Shown: positions 25,705-33,770 of the stretch, in pieces
How the letters are laid out: every line of letters starts with the position of its first letter
How positions within the stretch are numbered: position 1 is the stretch's first letter
NCBI RefSeq assembly: GCF_000002985.6
Contig: NC_003281.10
Location: forward strand, 10,726,001 to 10,790,000
Direction: 5' to 3'
Source: Caenorhabditis elegans
Taxonomy: Eukaryota; Nematoda; Chromadorea; Rhabditida; Rhabditidae
DNA length: 64,000 nt
The notes under the pieces: generated by a model
Databases searched by the model: none
What the model saw: the letters and a program-made list of their open reading frames with translations, nothing else
What the model was told of the DNA's origin: nothing
Made by a program: the position numbers and the translations under genes

Positions 25705-26323
25705 AGTTCTTCTGAGCCCCCGACCGCCTCTCGTGATTTTCCCCCGTTTTTAGGTCCTTCATTTTTTTTATGGAGCCCCATTTCCCCTTTTCTATGCTCA
25801 TCGTTCCCCACAATTGTATTATTTATGACCTCGTATAGTCCCATTCTTTTTTCAAACTCCCCGTCCGTATTTATTTCCCCACACAATTTCACTTCTATTA
25901 CTTTTCTCTGACAATAAATTTTTTTTTGTCAAATTTTGTTTCTCTTTCGACATCAAGGAACTTTCAGTTTAATGATTTAGTGGGTTACTGTAGCTCTTAA
26001 AGGCGCACTCATTTTTTACGGGCGAAATTCAGGTGTTTCTAGGAAGTCTGTTTGCCATCATATTTTATCAGATTTTTTTGGCCGAAAAATTTGTTAGTCG
26101 ATGCACCATGAGTTTTGTTCTCGATGTTCTTCATTTTTGTGGGATTTTCTGCAAATGCAGAAAATTTGTCGATGCACCATGAGCTTCTCAGTGTTTCTAA
26201 CATATTTTTTATATATATTTCTAAAGAGATTTTTGTTGTACTATCCATTATATAAAGATAATGTTCAAACTTTATATAAATCGGATTTTCGAAAAAAAAA
26301 AGAAACAGCGGAGATCAAATAAT
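25705..26323. other. convergent 3' region, K01G5.3 / hpl-2b
   Basis: Contains the 3' UTR of the plus-strand gene, with an AATAAA at about 25914-25919, and that of hpl-2b on the minus strand. A dispersed-repeat half (TTAAAGGCGCAC) lies at 25998. The 15-base word GTCGATGCACCATGAG occurs twice, near 26097 and 26168. No gene is seen. Confidence 0.6.
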
Positions 26324-29300
26324 TTATGAGTTTCTTGGGAACAAGAGACTGTCATCATCGTCTGGTACAGTGTCGACAACGATCGGACACGGTGGCGGGC
26401 TATTCGAATTGTCATCGAAAACGGAGAGGATGGCCGCCTCGTGAACTTCTCCATCGCCAGAGTCTTCAAGGAAATCTTGTGGGAAGCTGGAAAGCAGATC
26501 TCCATTGGCCGCCATGTGCATATCATTGAGCATATCGGCCGCGGTTTGCTGAAACTGAAGAATGGTTTAAGGAAGCACGTGGAGTCATACAGTCCCTTTT
26601 CGCTTTGATCTACGAAAAATGCGGGAGAAGAGACGCAGACATCTTATCTGATTTTGCATGGTTAAGAGCGTTCTGACGTCACATTTTTTCTGGGAAACAA
26701 TTCCCGCATTTTTTGTAGATCAAACTGCAATGAGACTTTCTGACACCACATGAGGAAGGCTATTTTTTTGGCGAAAAAATCCCGAAATTTACAATTTCTG
26801 ACATTTTTTTATTTACTAGAGATCGATTTTTAAACGAATTTCAGGAATCTCTTTTACAAATCTATGTTTTCCTTTTTCTTTGAAAAATCGATACATAGTG
26901 TTCTGTAGTTCTTAAAGGCGCGGCCTCAAAAAATATTTCGTTCGTGGTAAGACCCCTACCGCTTCAGTCATCTCAACGTCCTGCGATATTTTCGATTCCT
27001 TCCTACGTTGCAGCTCGTGTTCTTCGGTTGTCTGGAATTAAAATAAAAATTTTGAAAAAAATTTCAAAAATTGTTTTTTATTCTAAAATTAAAAATACAT
27101 AATTTTGTTCCAAAAAAAGTTTCTAAACTACTTTTTCCTTAAGAAGAATACCTAAAAGAATTCAAAATTCGCAAAAAATTAGTTTTTTCTCAAAGATTTA
27201 AAAACAGTATAGTTTTAAAAAAATTTCTCAAAAAAAATGTTTTCCCAAAAAAAAATTTTTTTTAATTAAAAAAAACATTTTTCGAGAGGTGTTCAAATTT
27301 TGGACCTTGTGTAGAGACTGTTTTTTGGAAACATTTCAGAGAAAACTTTTTTTTTTCATTTTTCTCAAAATTTTCTCCTTCTAAAACTTCAAATTTTCTC
27401 ACAAGAATTCGATGTCCCGGTGGCATTTCAGGCCACTCATCATCTGCATCATCTTCCTCAATCGAACGCTTCTTCTTTCCCTCGGAAATCCGTTTGTGTC
27501 GTCTCTCCATCTTTTTCTTCAGAAATTCGCCGTAAGCGTCGACGAACGGGCGGTATCTGTATGGAAAATAGAATGTCGAATGTAATGTGTCTCAAGAAAT
27601 TTTTATTGATTCAATAATATTTAGTCTCGATTTCAGGGGTTAGCACAAAAATTGGTATAGATTTTACAAGATAATTCAAAAAGAATATGGGAATGAGATG
27701 AGAGAACATGATATTGAACACGTGTATCGGGGTGGGGAGTGATTAAAGCTCGTCGGCTTTTGGGTCTTGGATTGTTAGCTTGGATTCGTAGTATCTGATA
27801 ACTTGGCTCGGATAGCTGAAATTTAGAGCTTTTTTAAATGCCAAATTGAGGTTCGCTTCCTAGCTAAAAACTCTAGCGCCGATCGGGATTTCAGTTTTAA
27901 ATACGCAGAATAGTCAGAAAAATTTTGAATGTTTGAATTACCGCGCCATGGTTTTTATCAATTTAAACGCAATTGTTCCGTTTTTCCTCGAATTTCTTAG
28001 TGAAAAAGTCCAATTTTTCATATTTTTCGTGGTATTTCGGTATTTCGGCACTTATGTGCAGTACAGCCGGCATATTTTAGAGTGAAATCCCCATCGACGC
28101 GTATCACGAGACCACAAGATTCTGAAAATGCGTATCGCGCAAAATATCTCGTAGCGAAAACTACAGTACAGTAAATACAGTAAATTCTGTAGTGCCTGTG
28201 TCGATTTACGGGCTCTATTTTCGAAATCATATTTTTTTGATTTACCGATAGAATATTAAAATTAAGCAAAAATGCCACTATTTGAACAAAAATCCATTTC
28301 AAAACTCGAGCCCGTAAATCGACACTACAGTAGTCATTTAAAGAATGACTGTAGTTTTCGCTACGAGATATTTTGCGCGTCAAATATGTTGCGCAATACG
28401 CATTCTCAGAATTTTGTGTTCCCGTAATATTTTTTTTCGGATACTTTTAAAGTTTTTGGGTGGAGTGTTTCCGTAATACACTTTTAATCAACCGGGAGCA
28501 ATTCCCAAACTCACCGACTGTTCACCTCCTTCGCTGGAAGAAGCCGTGCCGTGTCATCACTGAATTTGCACAGAAAATGAAGTTCCCCAGGTCCCTTGGT
28601 GAGCCCGACAATGCATTTTAACTGCTTGCCTTCCAGTGAGAATTTGTCATTTTGATTCGTTTCCTTCTTTTCATCTTTATCCTCTTCTGGATCCGCTTGA
28701 TCTTCGGAAGGTTCGGGCTTCTGGCTGTGTCGTTTGCGAATTGGTTTCTCTCTCTGTAAAAATAAAATAAGTTTGTTGCAGAAAAATCGGATTTTATGAC
28801 TTTGTAATTTTAACTCTAAAAAACCTAATTTTAGTTAAAATCTTCAAGTTTACCAGCTTTTCCGTGTGAAAATAGGAGAATAATCGAACAAAAATCTAAT
28901 TTAAACAGTTGCAGCACGGAAAAGTGGGCAAAATCGAAGATTTTTCAAACAATTTTCACTATGAAATTCGCTTTTTAGGACCATTTCAAGTAAAATAAAC
29001 TTTAAAAAATTCTTCAAAACCTTTGAAAATTCCCTCTCAAACTCGTCCAACATCTCGACGCACTGGAGATTCTCTCTCGGCTCCCAGCTAGAGTCAGACT
29101 CGGGGAATCCTTGCCACTGTATGAGAAATTCGTCTCTGCCGGCTTTTCCAGTTCGCTTGTCCAGCACTTTTTCCACCATGAACACGTTGTCCTTCTGGAA
29201 ATCAGATTTTTGAATAAAATGTGACTTTTTTTTTCTTTGTCGGGGAACTTATACTGTCGCTTTGTTTCTAGCAAAATTGGATTTTTTATGCAAAAATAGA

Positions 29301-29510
29301 TTTTTTGTTGCAAAATTGTTTTTTTAAAATATTTTTTTTAGTGCAAAAATTGATTTATTGTTTTTTTGCAAAATGGACTGTTTTTTGGTTTTTTTTCGTT
29401 GCAAAATTGTATTTTTTAGTTTTTTTTGTTGTAAAAATAGATTTTTTGGTTTTTTCGCCGTTCCATACCGGATCTTCGATTTTTGCTCGCTTTGTTGATT
29501 TGCTCGACAT
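26324..29510 (-). CDS. hpl-2: heterochromatin protein 1 homologue, long isoform b
   Basis: Shares exons 29510-29469, 29194-29021 and 28753-28515 with isoform a, then skips to 27556-27403, 27031-26960 and 26554-26324, giving 303 aa. All junctions stay in frame. The chromodomain is intact. The chromoshadow domain loses the isoform-a ending and instead reads YRPFVDAYGEFLKKKMERRH, followed by a basic stretch (KRISEGKKKRS), an acidic patch, and an acidic tail with PPPCPIVVDTVPDDDDS. I recall two HPL-2 isoforms of about 175 and 300 residues, which agrees. The isoform-a terminal exon lies inside the intron spliced here, so choice of 3' splice site and poly(A) site decides the product. Confidence 0.85.
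27743..29510 (-). CDS. hpl-2: heterochromatin protein 1 homologue, short isoform a
   Basis: Four exons (29510-29469, 29194-29021, 28753-28515, 27815-27743) give 175 aa, the remembered length of HPL-2A. The chromodomain (about 18-70) reads VFMVEKVLDKRTGK, then FLIQWQGFPESDSSWEP, with the aromatic cage residues F, W and W/Y positions present; it binds methylated H3K9. A charged hinge (KPEPSEDQADPEEDKDEKKE) leads to a chromoshadow domain (about 115-170) ending YPSQVIRYYESKLTIQ. HPL-2 acts in heterochromatin, vulval fate repression and germline silencing. The third gene of a probable operon behind rnf-113; an acceptor-like TTTCAG lies 12 nt upstream of the ATG at 29522-29524. Confidence 0.95.
28100..28430. 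repeat. palindromic element in the hpl-2 intron
   Basis: One of four copies in the window of a foldback family. Left arm has ATTCTGAAAATGCGTAT, then ATCTCGTAGCGAAAACTACA; the right arm is its reverse complement, with CCCGTAAATCGACAC flanking the centre and GTGTTCCCGTAAT at the end. It sits between shared exon 3 and the isoform-a terminal exon. Confidence 0.85.
29271..29455. repeat. T-rich minisatellite in hpl-2 intron 1
   Basis: Six or so degenerate units of about 28-32 bp built on TTGCAAAATTG-ATTTTTT-GTTTTT. It fills most of the first intron. Confidence 0.6.
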
Positions 29511-29697
29511 TTTTGAAATTGCTGAAATAAATTTGAGCTAAAATGGGAGAAATCTGAAAAAACATAGAAAAAATATGGAATAAAGATTCGAACAATATCT
29601 TGAAATTAAAAAAAGGCTCGAACAAGAAAAAAAATCATATTTAGTTTACTCACAGACAATCACCGTACAGAAATATTTAAAAAAAAAATAAAAATTA

Positions 29698-31637
29698 TCA
29701 ATCTTTTTCAGCATCATCATCATCACTCTCAGAGTCATTTTCTCCACCTTCAAGCCCTTCCACATCCTCCATCATAATCTCCTGTTCCTCATCGCTCTTC
29801 TCCTCGGCTTCTGGAACATTTGAGTCGTTTTCAGGCTCCTCGGGCTCATCTTCGTGATCATGATGATGGTGATCGTCGCATTCGTGTGGTTTTTCATCAT
29901 CGTCACTATCTTTTTCTTCTTCCTGTTTCTCGGCTTCTTGCTTCTGTTGTTGCTTCTTCCGTTTCAGGTAGGTTAGGAGCTCTGAAAATTTAAAAATTAA
30001 TTTTTTTTTGCCACATTTTTCGAGCTACTATCTTGTGAATTTCGCAAGTTTTGGATTAAAAGCGCGGTTTGTTGCATGTAAATTTACGAAGGATTTTGTA
30101 CTTCACCCGGACAACTGTGAGTTATTGGCTGAAATTTACTTTTTTGAACTATTTTCGCTGATTCTCTTCCAACATTCCAAATTACCAAAGAAATGAGTTT
30201 TCCAAAAAGCAGAAAAAGAGGCGGAACGTAATTTTGCAACCAATTTTGCAACCATGCGGCACGGTTTTCCTTTTTCTTTTTTGGGGTTTTTCCATAAAAG
30301 TTTCGATTTTATTCCTTTTAATTCACATTAGATTGGGAGGATATTTCAAGCTAAATTGGTTGTAAAAATATGAACTATAATCGAAATGTTATGCGAATTA
30401 AATTTGATTTTTTTCTCGTAAAAAAAAATAAAACAGGAAGAATCGAAGTTTTTTGGAAAAAAAAACCAGAAAAAAAACCAAAAAAAAAAACAGTGGAAAA
30501 TTGTCGAAAAATCGTGCCGCAGAGTTGCGAAATTAGGCTCCTCCTCTCTTTCTAGTTATAATGTCTTATTATTGTCCAAAAAATGTGAAAAAAGATTCAC
30601 GCTTGTCCACGTGCAGTATCCTCCGTAACATGTAAGTATCAAACTGCGCCGAAAAACCTTCCAAAACTTGCGAAAATCACGAATTAATCGTTCTATTTCA
30701 AACCTTTTGCGGTATTCATAATATTCTCAGTATTCTGCTGACATATTGGGCATTTTGACGACTTTTGGAACGATTTCAACGCACAACCGGTGCAAAAGTA
30801 GTGCTTGCATTTTGTCACGATCGGATCAACAAATGGATTTCCGCAAATAAAACAATCCTCCGGAAACGTATCGTCGCCTTCATGAATCTCGTAATTCGCA
30901 TCGTCTTCAGCACCATATTTTCCTGCTTCGTACTCCTCATCAATCTCCCATCCGTGTTTATAGTCCGATCGGTCGTGCACAAATTTACACGAATCTCCAA
31001 ACGTACAGAATCCAGTCTCCTTGTAATCCTTGCAAATATCCGGTGCAAAATCCCAACGGACTGTTTGTCGTAGAAATTGTGGCGCCCGAACGGGCCCAAC
31101 TCGATTATAACCACTTGCAGCGTTTCCCTTGGCCGTATCCTTCGCCTCTTTGGCTCCATACAGTGCACTTCCCTTGTACAGAATTTTTCCGTCTTTCTCG
31201 ACGCCTTCCTTCAGTTGCTGTTGGACTCGTTCGAATTGAGCCTGGGCATCGTGTGAATAGTCTGTGTCCACTTCGAGTGTTGCAGTGGCACCTTGATCAC
31301 GTGGTCCAGATGGACCGGCATCTCCTGAAGCGGCGAACGAGTGAGTTGCTACTGCGATATCCTGATTGTCGTCAGAGTCGTCAGAATCATCCGATGAATT
31401 ATCAGCACGTCGTGTTGAGGCGTCTAGTTGTTTGGTCTGAATTTCAAAGTTTATTGGGATTTTCCAAAATTTTGGAGCACTAAAGTACCAAGATCTCACC
31501 GACTGGACCATCGGATTCGTACGACGTCGCTTTTGAATCACATCCTTCACTTCTGAATCTTGATCCTCATCACTTGAGCTTTCCTTTTTACGAACGACGG
31601 GTGCATTGCGCTTTTTCGGTTTTCGGAAGAGATCCAT
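29698..31637 (-). CDS. rnf-113: RNF113-type CCCH + RING zinc finger protein
   Basis: Three exons (31637-31500, 31436-30704, 29981-29698) give 384 aa. N-terminal half: charged and disordered with DSSD-type acidic serines. A CCCH finger near residues 181-200 (C-x8-C-x5-C-x3-H) follows the conserved RAPQFLRQTVRWDFAPDICK lead-in. A RING finger near 240-277 has cysteines in CFIC, C-x-H, CTGC and CPIC. The C-terminus is a nematode extension, Gln/Lys-rich then very acidic with an HDDHHHHDH-like cluster. RNF113 proteins (yeast Cwc24) belong to the activated spliceosome and have E3 ubiquitin ligase activity. Intron 2 contains a foldback element. The ATG follows an acceptor at 31641-31643, only 38 nt after the upstream gene's stop codon. 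Confidence 0.95.
30222..30542. repeat. foldback element in rnf-113 intron 2
   Basis: Left end CGGAACGTAATTTTGCAACC with a short internal duplication, then ATGCGGCACGGTTTTCC. Right end CGTGCCGCAGAGTTGCGAAA and TTAGGCTCC, approximately its reverse complement. The ends resemble those of the element at 24299-24417. The interior is A/T-rich with long A runs. Confidence 0.7.
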
Positions 31638-31640
31638 TAT

Positions 31641-31663
31641 CTGAAAAATTAAAACTATTTATT
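31641..31663 (-). promoter_or_regulatory. AATAAA and trans-splice acceptor between K01G5.10 and rnf-113
   Basis: On the minus strand AATAAA (31663-31658) is followed after 12 nt by TTTTTCAG ending at 31641. The poly(A) signal of the upstream gene and the acceptor of the downstream gene are therefore almost adjacent, leaving no intercistronic spacer. This is the arrangement described for C. elegans SL1-type operons. Confidence 0.65.
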
Positions 31664-31675
31664 AAATTCAATTAA

Positions 31676-32518
31676 TTAATAAAGCTTCAAATCTGACAAA
31701 CGAGAAATACAATAAAACGGTTCAACATTATGAGAGGAAGATGAATCAAACAATAGAGCTCTACAGCCGAAATTTTTGGCGCCATGGAAATCATTTTTCA
31801 AATTGTCTCCAATGTGCAAGATTTCCGAGGGAGAAATTAGATCGAAATGGTTGACAACTAGCTGGAAGATCTTCTCATCGGGCTTTTCGTACCCAATTTC
31901 GCCGGAGAGAACTGTCATGGAGAAAAGATCGAGTAAATTGAATTGAGAAAGTAGAGATTTCAAGCGACTATCGAAATTGGAGATGACAACCAGGATGATT
32001 CCTTTCAGGCGAAGTTTTTGCAGAGTTTGGCGCGTCTAAAATGAAAAATTGCAGTATTTTTTTTTCAACAATTCACAAAATTTACATCGCTTTCAACTAG
32101 TTTCCACGGCTCAGGAGTTGCATAGTGATTGTACAAAGCTCCAGCGATCACTTCAACCCGTCCTTTTTCAGAATCCGGAGCACACTGAAACTATCAAGTA
32201 GGGGACTTGCCTAATTCAGATTACACCTACATCCAAAAGCGTAGAAGAAACTACTTCAATCCACCAACTTTTGTTTCCAATTCCATTGAACCCAAAGCAG
32301 GGCGATGCGATGCTCATTCGTTTATAATTTTTAAGAAAGCTTCCCATGATTTGATCGGAGTCGACTTCCAAATCATATTGCCTCGCGAAACGGGAATAAA
32401 CTATCGGTGGAGACTCTTTCATCGTGATTAGTGTATCACGAGCATCTAGGGAGAGAACTTTCACGACTGGAGGGGTGGAAAGGTTACGAGAAGTTGTACG
32501 GAGCAGGTTGGAGAGCAT
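31676..32518 (-). CDS. HDHD3-like HAD-superfamily protein (K01G5.10)
   Basis: Three exons (32518-32231, 32184-32086, 32035-31676) give 248 aa, close to human HDHD3 (about 250). HAD motif I reads LSLDARDTLI (nucleophile position Asp25); motif II is VISN (Ser148); motif III is the Lys of EKPDEKIF (Lys180); motif IV is HIGDNLKNDFHGA (Asp206, Asp211). Motif I lacks the usual second Asp two residues after the nucleophile and has Arg there instead, as I recall HDHD3 having Lys at that position. The N-terminus (LLRTTSRNLST) is basic, hydroxylated and acid-free, so mitochondrial import is possible. Substrate unknown. It is the first gene of a minus-strand cluster with rnf-113 and hpl-2. Confidence 0.9.
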
Positions 32519-33289
32519 TGAGCTAAATATGGAAATCTAGAGTTTTTTTTAGATTTCCAAAGAAAAGGTTAGTGTGTTGATTGAAAATTTTCCTCCAAAT
32601 TGGCCGAAAACAATATTTTAACGACGGAAATACTGCATTTTAACTATTTAAATGACGATTTCGTAGAAAATAATATTGGAAGTATCGGAAATCGATTTTT
32701 CGAATTCAAACATCAGGAATTTTTGAGAAGTTTTTCGAGATGCATAGGGATAACACTAGGCTTCTTAAAAGAAAAAAGGTTTTTGCATCCGAATTTCAGA
32801 GATATTTCTGTAGAAAAAAAAGAGTTCAATTTACTGTTCAAACTCTCCAAATAACGATTTCTCAGCCAAAATCAATTAATTTCCAACACCTGATTTTGAA
32901 CAGAATAACAATTTTTGAACAATTTAAAAGAAATCTTATCACAAAATTCGTTCATTTTGGCTTGCTTCGAGTATTTAGAAGGAAAAACTAGAGATTTCCT
33001 TGACTCCACTTGTTTCATCGATTAGGAATACTTTATCTAAAGATATTTTTTATATTTAAACCTATTTCTTTATTTAAAATCCAAAATCGCAAGAAATCCC
33101 TCATAAATTCGTCAAAAACAAAAATAAACTAAAAAAACACTTTTAAAAAATCGATAAAATTCGAAAGACCCGCGTGCGGCACGGAAAAAGTGGGCGGAGT
33201 GCGCCGAACGCAAACCACTCGCACACTTCTCATACACTCCGCCACAACACGCTCCACCGGAGTGTGTGACACAGCGCGCCAACTTGAAA
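32519..33289. promoter_or_regulatory. divergent promoter, K01G5.10 / glutaredoxin-taspase
   Basis: About 770 bp between divergent genes. Most is AT-rich with no feature. The right end (33170-33289) is GC-rich and holds GTGGGCGGAGT, GCGCGCCAAC and an ACTCCG/CGGAGT inverted pair, consistent with a core promoter for the plus-strand genes. Confidence 0.45.
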
Positions 33290-33490
33290 ATGGCCGAGAG
33301 AGTGTCTCGTGCTCAGGTCATGCGCGGCCTAGTTTTACCATGTGATTTTGACGCCAATTCAAATGATCACATTTCCTCGTGCTTTGCAGCGCTCCTTCTC
33401 CTCGTCCAAACCCGTCGAACTCGTGCTTTTCTCATCGCAAAACTGCTCGCTGTGCGTACATTTTCACAGACAACTCAAAAACTATCTTAA
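33290..33490 (+). other. upstream overlapping open frame, 66 codons
   Basis: The first ATG in the GC-rich leader (33290) opens a frame of 66 codons, starting MAERVSRAQVMRG and ending at TAA 33488-33490. It runs into glutaredoxin exon 1 in a different frame. If transcription starts upstream of 33290 it would be an inhibitory overlapping uORF. The protein has no recognisable domain and its 3' two thirds merely reflect the glutaredoxin exon, so I do not call it a gene. Confidence 0.4.
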
Positions 33491-33770
33491 AAAGCATCCC
33501 GGGATTGTTGTCGTCGAGAAAAATCTCGCCCAAGAATCGCCAGAGCTAATTGAAGTGAGACTTTCTTCTACGTCTACGTTTTTTTTGTTTTGTATTCTAT
33601 TTTCTCATTTAATAAAAATATAAATACAGAAAATTTAAAAATAGGTAGTTTAAATTCCTAATTTTCAGAAATTCAAATACGACATTCCCGTCCTGGTGGC
33701 CGGAGATAATAAAATCCTTCTGAAACATCGATTCAGTGGAGTTCTACTCGAAGAAAACCTCAAAAAATGA
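33363..33770 (+). CDS. glutaredoxin-like thiol protein (DUF836 type)
   Basis: Two exons (33363-33554, 33669-33770) give 97 aa. N-terminus MITFPRALQRSFSSSKP is basic and Ser-rich, typical of a mitochondrial targeting sequence. The thioredoxin-like core starts VELVLFSSQNCSLC, with a C-x2-C redox motif (CSLC), continues with VVVEKNL, and has the cis-proline segment YDIPVLV, then HRFSGVLLEENL. This matches the short glutaredoxin-like (DUF836, human C5orf63-like) family. These are thiol-disulfide proteins of unproven substrate. The ATG at 33363 is the first in this frame, although out-of-frame ATGs lie upstream. The TGA stop at 33768-33770 overlaps the ATG of the next gene. Confidence 0.85.

Noticed and set aside
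26095-26190. Two GTCGATGCACCATGAG copies 71 bp apart as a binding-site array
   Set aside because: Only two copies in a convergent 3' region; local duplication is the simpler explanation.
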